Assembly (NCBI RefSeq): GCF_000801105.2
Contig: NC_079517.1
Coordinates: forward strand, 4,588,001-4,652,000
Origin: Raphanus sativus
Lineage: Eukaryota > Streptophyta > Magnoliopsida > Brassicales > Brassicaceae
Length of the DNA: 64,000 bases
Direction: 5' to 3'
A program made the position numbers and the translations under genes. Of this stretch, positions 22,700 to 35,127 are shown piece by piece; within the stretch, counting starts at the first letter, position 1; each line of letters starts with the position of its first letter. Under the pieces are notes generated by a model. The model was not told where the DNA came from, did not search any database, and saw nothing but the letters and a program-made list of their open reading frames with translations.

Positions 22700-24520
22700 G
22701 AAATCTTTGGTTAATAAAAGAAAAATAAATCTCTTACTGTTTGTGGAACTAATCTACAGCCCACGCCTAAATAACTTTATAAGTGACCTGAAGTCGCAAT
22801 TAAGAGTTTAAGACAAGAAACTAAGTTTGAGTCAAGGGACCTTAATGTTCGTGAAAAGTATATATCATCACATGGACGTCAAATAAAGTTATTCAAAGTT
22901 GAATAGAAAACAAATTAATATAATTGATTATTAAAAAAAGTTTATGCAGAACAATGCACGGACCAATAATAGTTCACTAACCCCAACAAAATGTTAAACA
23001 TCTAAAAATCTTAGGAGGTATCACATCAAATCCTCCAATAAGAATCTGGATCCGTTGCTCCATCGCATTCACAACGACTCCTCAATGACATTGTTCGCTA
23101 AATTAAACAAAAAGGATAGTTCCAAAGTAATCAATTATAAATCCAATCTTAATCACACGTTTTAGTTTAAATCGCTATATATACTGTTACCAACTGACCA
23201 TTCTTTCACACACGAACACAGATTGTTAGTGCTACTTGTCAAGAAGTCCATTGTATAGTTACTTTATTTTGACATATACCACGCACTATTTTATTTTTAT
23301 TTTCTTTACAATATGTGTTACAAATGAAATTTTGCTTGGTTCCCAAAATTGTTAATCGGAATTGTATTAAAACTATTCTACCTAACGAGTCGGTGATTTT
23401 GTACGCAACCTATATTGACTGGGATGATACAGCTCCATCATTAATCCGGACTAATATACGATTGGGACATTGTATATCAATACTTTTCAATTTATTAAAA
23501 TTGAAGTACTTCTTTAGAATAGAAATTCTTATTTTTGAATGTATTTACATCAGTGCCACTGCTTTTAATTTTAAAGTTAATAATTTTATTAAACAAAATA
23601 ACTAAATATTACCTTATAGTTTCCAATAAATTTAATCATTCAAGCTTATTAAAAAAAAACATAAAACACGTCATTATTTTCTACATAGGACAACAAAAAC
23701 ACTCCATTGTTTTCTAAATGATATCATGCACGTGAAATATCAACATATTAGTGCAAACTCAATATTTTATTAATCATAGTTCCGTCATTTTGGTATAAAT
23801 AAAAAGATTTAAATTCATTCGAAAACAAAATCACCAAAATATATTACATAATATATTTTTCAAATTTTTCTTTTTCTTTTAATCTATCTGAATTATCTGA
23901 TATTTTATTAAAAATACTACAAAATATCATTTTATCCGAATTATTTAAAATTATATGAGAAATGAAAACCAACCCTAAACCAAATTGAACTCAAAATTTT
24001 ATAAGGTAGTCCCTAACATTGTTATACAAAGCAAGCAAAAATAGACAAAATAGTCAAACAAAAACCAAATTCAAATTTATAAATAATAGAACAGTTCCTA
24101 CTTCGTTTAGACTGAAAAACCAGAAAACTGAAAATTTAAAATTGAACCAAAACCAAATAAAATAGAAAAAAAAACTGAAATTGACCTGAACACTAGAGTG
24201 CATACATAAACAAATTAATGAACACAGAGACGGGTTCTACGTGTAACAACAAGGGTGCAGTTGCCACCACAAAATAAAAAATTAAATTTAAGTGCATAAA
24301 GGATGTCATAAATTATGCAGTTTAGTTGATTAAAAGTTTTACTTTGCCTGCCCCCCACTGACCCTGGATTCAAAACTCTCTCTTCTCATACATTCTTTAA
24401 AATTTATTTATTTTTCTCTTCTTAAAATATTTTTGGATAAAAAATATTTATGCGCGTGGATCAAAATCTATGGAAGAACGAACGAACTTTCCTTATAGAA
24501 ACGGTCGGAAAGAGTAATAA
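22700..24520. other. Intergenic DNA, AT-rich
   Basis: Contains old repeat-like text (CCAAACCGAAC-type patches at 23970-24190). No gene, RNA or well-bounded element recognised. Confidence 0.4.
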
Positions 24521-24529
24521 TTGTTTATT

Positions 24530-25356
24530 GGACAAGACTTAGGTTCACCCCCTATGGTGAACCTTTAAATTCACCACTCTACTTAAATCCAATCAAAACG
24601 CCATGTAGATAACTAAATAAAAAATATTAAATTATTAAAAAAATAGTTAAAAGAAAAAATAAAGTCAATTTTAATGATGCAAACTAAACCCTAAACCCTA
24701 AATCATAAATTCTAAACCCAAATATATACCCTAAACTCCAAATTTTATACCCTAAACCCAAACTATATACCCTAAACTCAAATTCTAAACTTTAAACCCA
24801 AACCATAAACCTTAAATACAAACCCTATACTCTAAATCGATCATATATCCTATACCCTAAACCCAAATCCTATACCCTAAACTCAAAACGTATATCTTAA
24901 ACCTAAATTCTACACTTTAAACCCAAACCCTAAACTTAAGAATTTGGCTTTAGGATTTACGATTTGGGTTTAGGGAATAAGATTTGGGTTTAGGGTATAT
25001 GGTTTGGTTTAGGGTATATAGTTTGGGTTTAGGGTATAGGATTTGGGTTTAGGGTATAGGATATAGAATGGGTTTAGGGTATAGCGTTTGGATTTAGGGT
25101 TTAGAATTTGAGTTTTGGATATATGGTTTGGGTTTAGGGTATAAGATTTGGGTTTAGGGTATAGGTTTTGCTTTAGAATTTAAATTTAGGGTTTAGTATT
25201 TAGTTAACGTTATTAAAATTAATATTATTTCCTTTTTAAACTATTTTTTTATAATTTAATATTTTTTATTTAATTATCTACATGATATTTTGATTGGTTT
25301 TAAGGAGAGTGGTGAATTTAAAGGTTCACCATAGGAGGTGAACCTAAGTCTTGTCC
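24530..25356. mobile_element. Mutator-like palindromic element filled with telomere-like repeats
   Basis: Terminal inverted repeats of about 160 bp start GGACAAGACTTAGGTTCACC and end GGTGAACCTAAGTCTTGTCC. A perfect 9 bp duplication TTGTTTATT (24521-24529 and 25357-25365) marks a MULE-type insertion. Inside, degenerate CCCTAAA units fill the left half (24690-24930) and the complementary TTTAGGG units fill the right half (24950-25190). The whole 827 bp is therefore one imperfect palindrome with its axis near 24940. It encodes nothing. Confidence 0.85.
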
Positions 25357-25577
25357 TTGTTTATTTAGACGACAAAGACCCTTATCTCTCCTCCTTTGCA
25401 CTTTCGTACGTGCAATAATTCAAGGGATCTAACAAGAATCAATATTAAAAGGCAAAAACATGATGACCAGAATTATAAATCAAATTATTATTCTATTTAC
25501 ATCAGTTTGGACCAAAATTAAACCACAATCACTTACCGAAATAAAAAGGGAGAATGATTAATCAAATCTTTTCAGGT

Positions 25578-25886
25578 TCAAGGAGAAGGAGTCCTAGTAG
25601 TACTACTTAAACCGATGTCATTGTGTTTTCTGGAAGGACCAGAAGCTGGAACCGGAAACTGACGTGGCAAGAATCCCAAAACCTGTACATTTTTGTGATC
25701 TTGTACTTGATGATTGTGATGATGAGGGGGTGAAACAACGTCGGCTTGTTTGGGTGGTGAACTCGTGCTGAACATGTTCGTGGTTCTAGCTCCACTGCAG
25801 CAACTGAAAATAACAAGAAGAAGACCGAGTATAAGGATTGTTCTCCTGAGTTGGTTGGTTCTTGATCTGCGGTTTCGAGAAGACAT
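25578..25886 (-). CDS. IDL3: IDA-like secreted peptide precursor
   Basis: A 102-residue single-exon precursor. Residues 1-15 are basic, 16-33 form a hydrophobic signal peptide (TILILGLLLVIFSCCSGA), 34-70 are a variable spacer, and 69-89 carry the conserved extended PIP region. That region contains the core PVPASGPSRKHN (78-89), the motif of INFLORESCENCE DEFICIENT IN ABSCISSION peptides. Processed IDA-type peptides are ligands of the HAESA/HSL receptor kinases and drive cell separation. The position between ACT7 and ATXR5 fits IDL3 (AT5G09805). A 13-residue tail follows the motif, so C-terminal trimming is expected. Confidence 0.9.
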   Translation of the reverse strand: MSSRNRRSRTNQLRRTILILGLLLVIFSCCSGARTTNMFSTSSPPKQADVVSPPHHHNHQVQDHKNVQVLGFLPRQFPVPASGPSRKHNDIGLSSTTRTPSP

Positions 25887-27937
25887 TTGATGATTTAAAG
25901 ATTGGAGGAGACGATGAGAGAGAGAGGGAAAATATTTTGTTTGTTTGAAGGGTTTTTAGGTGGAATTATTTAATATTTAAAGGGGTTTTCTTTGTTGATG
26001 GCGATGAATAAGGAGGTTGTGAATTGTTGACAGCAAGAAATATGGGCACATCAAGAGAGAGATACAATGTGATTGAAAGATGTTGACTTGTGGTTCTATT
26101 CGTATTTTTTTTATCTACTTTATGGTTCAATTCGTATTCTTTTCATTTACTTAAGGTCTTATATTTCGTAATTTTTTTTGTTTGTAAGGAAACTACAGAA
26201 CCTAAATCCAAACTAATAAATGATTTTTAAGTCCTTAAGTAAAAACCTCACTAATCTAAACAAGTTTAGCGTTCTTTGTAGCTGCCTCTAATTAGGTGAA
26301 CGGGTAATTATCACATTGATTTCTAATTTTCTTTTAACGGGTATCGTCATTGTTATTTGTTTTTTTTTGTGTCAATAAGTATCATATTATTATCATATAA
26401 GAGAAAAAAAGCAAGCGGCGACAAAAAGAGAAGAAAATGACAGTAGAAATAATTAGTGGTGGGTCAAGTCAAAGCTTTTTCACTTCATATTGTCCAAAAC
26501 TTATTTCATTTGATTTAGTCCAATATTGTATGTAAACGATCTCTATTCGTTGAGCTAGCCAATGACGCATTAGCATAGATACTTATATATAGAATTATAG
26601 ATTGACATTTTACATAACAACAAGTTCGAGTAAAAGAAAAAAAAAGTTCGAGTTAGAACAGGACTTGACGGTGACTCAATAGTCAATACAACTACTATAC
26701 CGCAAGACACGGAACAACCAATATAAATTCTACGTTTTAGCAACAAAATGTCATCAACTGTTCGCCTAGTGAACAGTGTTCCTCAATGTAATCTACGTAA
26801 AGCTCGTAGGTTTTACCAAATAATGCAAACCTAATGTGTTGTATCCTCTTTTGTGGCATAAAATTTTAAGTGGAATTGCCTTTATTACCGACAAGATGTT
26901 AGAAGAGCAGAAGGAAACCGAAAATAGAAGGCAACAACAGTAGTTATGTCAGAAGAACAAGAAATAGAAAAAGCTTGTCTTATTCAAGACCCTAAGCATT
27001 ACTGTATCAAAAACTGTCGAATTCTACTGTTACGACCCGCAACGTTCGTTCACACGTTTTCTTCGATGCATCAGTCTCATTGAAATTTTATATTGTTCGT
27101 ATGTCTACCCTAAGCTCAATGTAACCAGCTGAAATTCTATATAATCAATGTTGTTCTCGCAGGTCGGTCCAGAACATTTTCAGTCTACCCATTTAGACAT
27201 TCATTTTCTCCTTGGTTCAACTAAACCGAATCGACGTTTACTATTTATAGTCCTTCAAACCAAATCTTTAATGGGCTGGATTAAATAGCCCATTAAAGAT
27301 TTTCCATTTTTTTTTTCACCTACTTCCTTGTGAAAATCAAAATTCCAATTGATACGATACCTAAGAAAGATTAATGACACTAGTTATATTAAATTTGTAA
27401 GAGATTATCATTAATAGCATTTAAAAACTGAAATGTTTATATTTTTGTTCAACATTTTCAACATTTTATGTGAGAACAAAACATTGAGATACAAGAAAAG
27501 TATATAAAATCCCTAGGAAACATACATTTCTAAAATTTTATATATGAGTTAAAAAAATCATTCATAAATAAAATATTATATTAAATAAATTTATTTCCTT
27601 TACAGATTTTTTTTTGGTGTATCAGAAACAGAGGTGTGGTGTATACAAGATTTATTAGGAAAAGATTTGATAATTCATTGTAAATTTATCTCTTACAATG
27701 TGTATTCAAGACGAGCACAATGCATCCTACCATCACAATGTTTGAATATGTCAAAGATTAAAAGATAAATTAAAAACCGGAAAAAGAGGAAAATGCAAAA
27801 GGAAGAACCCAAATAACACTCCAGGTGATGCGCACACATCCAGTTTTCAATGCCCACACGCGGTGCACATTAGCCCCCAACCAATCAAATCCATCTCCGG
27901 CGACGAAGCTCTTCGTCTTCTTCGTCAGCCAACCATC
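25887..27937. other. Divergent intergenic region IDL3-ATXR5
   Basis: About 2 kb holding both promoters. In Arabidopsis a U-box E3 ligase gene (PUB28, AT5G09800) lies in this interval; nothing resembling it is seen here. A short hairpin (CTGTTC...GAACAG) occurs near 26757. Confidence 0.45.
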
Positions 27938-29627
27938 ATGGCCACGTGGAACGCCTCCTCCTCCTCCCACCCGGCAGCGTCTCCTTCCCCTCGTCGTTTA
28001 ATCTCCTATAGGAGAAGAACCAAAGCCACACCACCGAAGCGACCCTCCTCCGAATCTCCGCCGAGGAAGATGAGATCGATCGTCGATATAATGGCGAAAT
28101 CCACGCCCGTGGTCTTCGAACAGGAGGAGCAAGACGACGACAGCTACGGAGACGTGACCTGCGAGAAATGCGACTCCGGAGATAGAGACGACGAGCTTCT
28201 TCTCTGCGATAAATGCGATAAAGGTTTCCACATGAAATGCCTCCGACCGATCGTGGTTCGTGTCCCTGTCGGACCGTGGGTCTGTGTCGATTGTTCCGAC
28301 CAACGACCTGTAAGAAGTAGGCATCTTTTTTTTTTTCCTTTTTTTTTCAAAGTTCCTAACTTTTGTATGTTTTCTTTTGTTAAATTTTTCATCTTTTTAA
28401 ATGTTTTCAGGTTTGTCTCAGAAGAAGATTATGCATTTCTTTCGTATTGAAAAGCAAATTGATCCAACGGAGAAATCACAGCTGAGTCAAGGTAATGAAT
28501 CTTTACTTGATTTAACAGCTTAATTAATGAGTATGAAGGAGCTGAACTTTAGTCTATATAGTGTTCTTGAAAATCTTGATTAGTGTTAAGTTAATAAGCA
28601 ACATTGACGAGAACTACTACATTTTAATATATTGATAGCTTTATTGATTGTTTTGAAGAAGAAACTAGAAAGCAACGGAGACGATCTTGCTCCTTGACAG
28701 TGAAGAAGAGGAGGAGAAAGCTGTTACCTATGGTTCCATCAGAAGATCCTGAACAGAGGCTTGCACAAATGGGCACACTTGCGTCTGCTTTAACTGCATT
28801 GGGTATCAAATACAGCGACGACTTAACTTATGTTCCAGGAATGGCTCCTCGGTCTGCTAATCGATCCAAGCTCGAGAAAGGTGGGATGCAGGTACAAGAA
28901 ACAAAAAAAAAGACAAATCTTTCACCTCTTTTTTGTTCAATAACTCTCTTATATAAAGTTATACAACATTTTTTTTTTTTTGTGCAGGTGCTTTCGAAAG
29001 AAGATTTAGAGACGTTGGAACTATGTCGAGCTATGTATAGACGAGGAGAATGCCCTCCTCTTGTTGTGGTATTCGATCCACTTGAAGGGTATCATTCGAT
29101 CAAATCTTCCTTTAATGACATAGTGGGAGTTATAAACATTGTTTTTTTTTTGTTGTCTCCGTGTAATACAGTTACACAGTTGAAGCAGATGGTCCTATTA
29201 AGGACTTAACATTCATAGCTGAATACACAGGGGATGTTGATTACTTAAAAAACCGTGAAAACGACGATTGTGACAGCATCATGACTCTCCTTTTATCTGA
29301 AGATCCATCGAAAACACTTGTTATCTGTCCTGACAAGTATGGAAACATATCTCGATTCATCAGTGGCATTAACAATCACAATAGGTACTACCAAAATTTA
29401 GTATCTTTATACAACCTTTGGGAATCATCATAGTCATTATTCATCACATCTACCTGATGGTTTGCAGGTTTGGTAAGAAGAAGCAGAACTGTAAATGCGT
29501 GAGGTATAGCGTAAATGGAGAGTGTCGGGTTCTTCTAGTCGCTACACGCGATATAGCTAAAGGGGAAAGGCTCTATTATGACTACAATGGTTATGAGCAT
29601 GAGTATCCTACTCACCTTTTCCTCTGA
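27938..29627 (+). CDS. ATXR5: Histone H3K27 monomethyltransferase, ATXR5 type
   Basis: Six exons (27938-28316, 28411-28491, 28659-28891, 28988-29088, 29172-29384, 29468-29627) give 388 residues. ATXR5/6 place H3K27me1 on the replication-dependent histone H3.1 and keep heterochromatin silent. Seen: a PHD finger (about 72-119; CEKC...CDKCDKGFHMKC...CVDC), a PCNA-interacting PIP box QKKIMHFF (130-137) encoded by exon 2, a basic stretch (SLTVKKRRRKLL), and a SET domain (about 250-385) with NNHN and YYDYNGYEHEYP. The ATG at 27938 (MATWNASS) is preferred to an upstream in-frame ATG at 27863, because it matches the family start. The basic, Ser/Pro-rich N-terminus could serve plastid or nuclear targeting. 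Confidence 0.95.
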
Positions 29628-30027
29628 TCAATTTTCACTTCAAACAGTTTCACAAGAGGATCAATTGGTCTTTGTTTTGTTGCAAATTTACAGGTCAAAA
29701 TTAGAATACTAGATTTAAACTGCATATGGCCTTTGAAGAGGTTATGCATTCTTGATTATGAATGTTAGTTATAGACTAATTATAGCTTCTTTGGCAATAC
29801 TTCTATTCAATTTCAAAATGAAAATTTTAACTTTATTTTTCTTTGGAGAACTTTGCAAAACAATATTTTAATTATTGGTTATGGGCATGATCAACCGCTC
29901 CCGGTGGGATAATGCTTGGTTGAACGGCACATTGCTGCTGATCCTATCTGTAATTTTGTTGGTTTAGTCAAAAGGTATGGGTATACTTGCTGGCCCAAAG
30001 CTCAGTCCAAAATTAATTTGTGCCGGG

Positions 30028-30185
30028 CCTGATCATAGCTGATATAGTGGCACAAGTGAAAGTTGGGGGAGATTCCAGAAATTTATTTCACCTTGTTGGT
30101 TCTGCAGTTGTGAAATTTGATACTGATAAAGTGAACTCACCTATTGACAAAAAAAAAAGTGAACTCAACATATTACAAAGTGTTC
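30028..30185. repeat. Duplicated segment, copy A
   Basis: About 130 bp, from around CATAGCTGATATAGTGG to ACAAAGTGTTCAAA, is repeated at 35128-35265 with about 85-90% identity by eye. It reads as an open frame without an ATG, and I recognise no protein family in it. Copy A carries an extra micro-insertion at 30128-30167. Confidence 0.7.
30128..30167. repeat. Micro-insertion with empty site preserved in copy B
   Basis: AAAGTGAACTCA occurs at 30128-30139 and 30156-30167. Between them is CCTATTGACAAAAAAA (16 nt). The homologous segment at about 35237-35262 has AAAGTGAAATCACTATATTAC with neither the insert nor the second repeat, so it preserves the pre-insertion state. Confidence 0.75.
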
Positions 30186-30894
30186 AAAATGACCGCTTGA
30201 TAATGTCCATCAACCGGTCAAGAGTAAAAGATTAGGTTAGAGTTTGTGACCTGACCAATCATCTCTTAACGTGTGGACCTAAGATTCACCAAAACATTAG
30301 AATTATGTGCCTAATGCATGGATACCTCTGACCTACCCCACTTGCAGGTAAACCACTTAAAAAGAACCCTAACAGACTATTATCCATATTGGTTACGGTT
30401 GAAACCTACTCTTCTTTGAAACTAAACGGTTTTTCTTACCTGCCCTTTCCCAGTTTCTGCAACCTCCATCCTCCTCCTGACTTTTAATGCCAACTCTCAA
30501 AGACATTGAAACGCTGATGATGATGTCTATTTCGTTGACAACTTAAAATAACAAACTCTTCTTTAACGTCAAGCAAAAAACATCATACGCTTCCGGGTCG
30601 CGTCACTAGAAAATCTCCTCCATACTGATTTATAATTTCAACCCAATACGCTACTTCGATAGTTGGATTCAGTGATAATCAAAAGCAAAAAAAGTTGCTC
30701 CCTTCTCTATAGTTTGGAACTTTATTATTTTACCTCAATTAGTTATAAAGATATGAAACTTCAATTTATATTAACTAATACGAATGCAAAAGTTTGAATT
30801 TATTTGTTTTAAAAACTTTCTCAGCTAAAGTACAATGAGAAAGTTTTCTTCTTACAAAAGCTTACTTTTGACCCTTTTTTAATCTTGACTTGAA

Positions 30895-32644
30895 TCAACT
30901 AGACATCTTCCACTCATCGGCTTGAATAAAGTTAGCCACCGAGTACACATCAACATGCTCGTCTGGAATCACACTGCTCCATGGAACCCTTTTCGACCTA
31001 TCAGCTCCCGGACCCGTGTTCTTAGATTCACCGTAATAAAGCGTCTTGAGCGACAAATCCCCGCTCCAAGGTAACCACCCATCAGGATGAATCAAAGCCT
31101 CTAAATTGCAGCCTATAAACACAGTCCTTGAATAATCTTTCCATGGCCTTCCCAAATAGTTCTTATGCACCTTAGGGTTAGCTTTATACAGCTTCGTGTA
31201 CTCATCCGTTCCGCTTATCGAACAGTTCAAGAACACGAACCCCGTGGACTGCGCCGGGTCGATTCTCCCTTGGGCAGTGACGGCGTTATTCTCACCCTTC
31301 TCGGGGTTAAGTTGACGTGGCGCGATTAGGATCTCGCAGTCTTGGAACACAGACGCCGCGTTTCCAAAGATGAAGTCAACGTTTCCTTGGATACGGCATT
31401 TTTTGTAAAACTGACGTAGGCCATGGACATAGAGCGTGTCTTGGTTCCCAAGGAACTCGCAGTTCTCGAGCAGAGAGAAATCGCTGTCTGATCTAAACGC
31501 AACCGCTTGGTGAGCGTCTGGTCCCGCCGTGTTCTGGAACGTTATATCACGTGCCATGAATCCATCTCCGACCACTCCTATCAAACAGAACATGTAACAA
31601 CACTATGTTATAATTTAAAAAATTAAAATAACTTAATTATTATCTACAATTAAATAAATAATTTACGTTGCTTTAACATTAAAAAGACGTTTACTTATGA
31701 TAATAAAAAATCTTACCGACAGTTGCAGTGTTGTACGTGGTGATACCAGGCATACCGACGTTCAAAGATCCTGTAATGACCGTTTTGCCCATACCGTCTC
31801 CGATGAAGACAACGTTCTTCTTCTCAAACGGAACCCTGACGGTCTCCTCATACACACCTTCGTTAATCTTTATAACAAACTTACGCGCTCCGTTGTTATC
31901 AGGCGCCGCGTTAACGGCATCCTGCACCATCTTGTAACGGCAATTTCCGTTTTTACACACCGTAACGTCTTCTTTTAAACCGGAAGGGAAGCCCAAACTC
32001 GGCCCAGCAACCAGCTTAGGCCCAGTCTTATCCCAGAACCCGTCTCTTTCCGTCGCCGGAGGAGTCCACGAGGCGACCTTGTCTCCGTAGTTATCGTACG
32101 ATACCATCATGCTGAGAGCGTTGCTGGTGACGTTGATGAGCCCGTTGAGAAACGACATCGTTTCAACGACTTGGTTCGTGTCGTTGACGTATTTGAGCGC
32201 GGACCATGAGTCGTACTGGTAGACGAGAGCAGCGCTCATCCAAGCGCGAGCGTTTTTTATTTCGCCACGTGTCAGAGCTCCATCAGTAGATTGGGTGCGG
32301 TGCTCGGAGTAAGAGAGTAGCTGGAGGCACGTGTTCGCGGCGTTGGTGCGGTTTAGATTGCCTGCGGAGGCGTCCAGGATAGACTTCACTTTCAACTGAG
32401 CGGTTTTGAGATTTTCTAAAGAGACGGAGATCGCTGAGTGGATGATCTGTGATGGGTTAGGGTCCGAAGGGACTTGACCCGGTTCGGATAGAGAAGAGAC
32501 GCAGACGTCTGGGTGACGAGTGGCGTTGCATGCGAGCCGGATCTGTGCGGAGGGAGGGGGCGAGGGACTTAGGTGGTGACGGGAGGAGGAAGATGGAGAG
32601 GCGAAGAGGAAGAGAGAGAAAAGAAGGATGAGAATGGATGACAT
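30895..32644 (-). CDS. PME51: Pectin methylesterase with PMEI pro-domain (group 2)
   Basis: Two exons (32644-31717, 31577-30895) give 536 residues. It removes methyl esters from homogalacturonan in the cell wall. An N-terminal signal peptide is followed by a PMEI-like pro-region (about 35-195, with four Cys) and the pectinesterase right-handed beta-helix (about 228-530). Catalytic and substrate residues are all present: Q333 (HQAVAFR), Q355 and D356 (GNQDTLY), D377 (NVDFIFG) and R453 (YLGRPWK). I do not see a clear RRLL/RKLL processing motif between pro-region and enzyme, which may affect maturation. Colinear with AT5G09760. Confidence 0.93.
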
Positions 32645-33164
32645 GATGATGGAGTAGTTTCGAATAAGCCATAGAACCGTGTATATAGAGATATATATAT
32701 ATGTGTGTTTATGGGAATGAATTATATTGTTTTCTGAAATTGGAAAGAAATATCAGAAAATTATATATTGATTACAGTCACAACTCACACACACACTATT
32801 AGAGTCACGGGTTGACCTTCTTTTAAACTGTCCATTAGAGTCACGGAGAGGATACCGATTGGAATTTTGTGGGTTGACCTTCTTTTCAAATTACGGTTTA
32901 ATTAGGAAGGAAAGTAGATGAGATTATCCGGGTTGGTATATGGTTATTATCGGTTTAATGTTTATGTCTACGGTTAATTAAGCTCTATTGATCTGATTTT
33001 GAGGATGGTATGTAATTGTTGTTTTTCTTCGTTGATTTTTTCTACGTTTCTCTAACTTTGAATTGTAGACTAATTTTGGACAATTTTAATTTGAATAATA
33101 GCATAAATTTAGTAACTAAACAGTGATCCATTAAGCAAATGATGAACATATGTCACTATGAAGA

Positions 33165-33376
33165 TACATTGGTAATATGGTTTTGATCTAGAAGTATATA
33201 TTGTGTATTGAACAAATAATCTCCATTTCCAAATGTTAAATTAGAAAAAAATCCCAGTAAGTAAATACTTAACATATATGGCATATATTAATATGAAAAG
33301 ATCGGTAGTATGGTTTTAATCTAGAAAGTATATATAGTGTATTAAATAAAAAAGTCTCCGTTTCACATGTGTTAAA
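33165..33376. repeat. Local tandem duplication, period about 132 bp
   Basis: ATGGTTTTGATCTAGAAGTA...GTGTATTGAA...CTCCATTTCC (from 33165) recurs as ATGGTTTTAATCTAGAAAGT...GTGTATTAAA...CTCCGTTTCA (from 33297). Two diverged units in the desert upstream of PME51; no function apparent. Confidence 0.6.
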
Positions 33377-33878
33377 GTATATATTTTCTGCACATAAAAG
33401 TTATAAAATTTAAATTATATTTAAATAAAGTTTTGTTAATTTTTTAGTTTTTATTAGTTGTTTACAATATTTAATTTTAAACTTTAATTTGATTCTATGT
33501 AAAATCTAAGATCAAATAAATATTTTTATATAAATTTATATTTAATAATATATATGTATATATTTAAATTATAATCTCGGAAAGATTTTCATTTATTTAT
33601 TTTGGTTAAAATATATATAATCAAATTCTATAAAATTAGGAATTTTTTTTAGGTATATAATTATCAAAACGTAAAATTAAATAATATTTACAAAACTTTA
33701 AGATATTAAAAGTAATCATATTGTAGTTAGAAAATTACAATTTAAAAAACTGCATAAAATTTTGAAGATTGTTTTAGTAAGAAAAATTATATAATAATAT
33801 AAAGTATTTCAAAAATGGTAAATATCATAATATTTTTTTCTACTATTTTATTATTTATCTTTGTATTAATGATGATTT

Positions 33879-34024
33879 ATGAATTATTAGCATATTTTAA
33901 ATAATTAATCAAAAATATAAATCATCATTGAATTGAATGTAGATATCCATGTCACAATTAACTTCAAACCATGAGTTATTAGCATATTTTAAAAAATCTA
34001 ATCAAAAATATAAATCATCATAGA
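33879..34024. repeat. Local tandem duplication, period about 93 bp
   Basis: TTATTAGCATATTTTAAA followed by AATCAAAAATATAAATCATC occurs at about 33880-33931 and again at about 33973-34020. AT-rich and non-coding. Confidence 0.65.
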
Positions 34025-34212
34025 AGATTAGAAATAATGAAACTGAATGGTCATATCTTAAAAATTATTACTGATGCATTTATAAGAAATATGTAGGAAA
34101 CATTTTCTTAGTTTCTTTAACACAAATTCATCTAAAGGCATATTAAATATTATTTTGCATGATTATATATTAAAAAAAATTCATGCAACATTACATTATG
34201 AATAAAATAATA

Positions 34213-34253
34213 AGATTAATGGATGTTGACAAAAAAAAAATCAGATTACTGGA
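34213..34253. repeat. Micro-insertion with 11 bp near-perfect repeats
   Basis: AGATTAATGGA (34213-34223) and AGATTACTGGA (34243-34253) flank TGTTGACAAAAAAAAAATC (19 nt), in sense orientation. Confidence 0.6.
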
Positions 34254-35127
34254 CGGCCCATATTTTGAAGAACAATACTTGGGCTCGAATCGGCCTCCGA
34301 TAATGTAAGCTGCACCTAGGCAGATAACCAAAATATACACACTGGCTTTATATAGAAAACCCCATTAATTAAGCAAAACACACACACACTCAGGCGGCCT
34401 CTGACGTAGATGAATAAACCATTTAGGCTATGATTTTTCTGAATTTATCTGGAGCGGACTCGGACCACCCTACAGAAACAAATACCTGCTATGGCGCAAA
34501 TTATAAAACGCTCATGAATTGTGTTCAGAATAAGTTTCTTACTATATATATGTTTTTGATATTACGAACATAATTCCCTATGTTTATTCATTTTTCTTTG
34601 TTTATATATTTTTTGTAGCTTTCTTGTTTATATTTCTGCATGCAATACTATATATTTCATATTGTACAAAAGAACCATATCAACATATATTGAATAATAA
34701 AGCTTGCAATTCGTCTATTTATTTATCTCCGCCCAAAAGATAAATAATAATTAAAGCGAAAACTCATTAAAGAGCTTTCCATATCACAACACTTTTTGGA
34801 CCAAACAAGAGAGTTCTTCACTTTCTACACAGCATCTGCCCATACATTGTAATCAGTTTTCTAGACTTTTTTTTTCCTTTAAAATTACTTCCATTTATCT
34901 TTTTTTCTGTCTTCTCACAAAGACTTATAGATCTCACAAAGAAAATAACAGAAAGAAATTAGTTATATAGTTTTTACCATCTTTTTATCAAATATATAAT
35001 TTTGTAACGATTATGTAAACTAAAATTCTAGAATTTTTTTTTTCTAAAATATTTTTTACAGTTTTATGTCAAAATGCCATACTTCTCATATCTCCAAACT
35101 ATATATATCGACACGATTAACCACTAA

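Noticed and set aside
24690..25190. True interstitial telomere block
   Set aside because: The units are degenerate, switch strand in the middle and sit exactly inside inverted repeats with a 9 bp duplication, so they are part of a transposon.
30020..30235. A 71-residue frame as a possible small gene
   Set aside because: No ATG at its start, repeated at 35.1 kb where it is broken, and interrupted by a micro-insertion.
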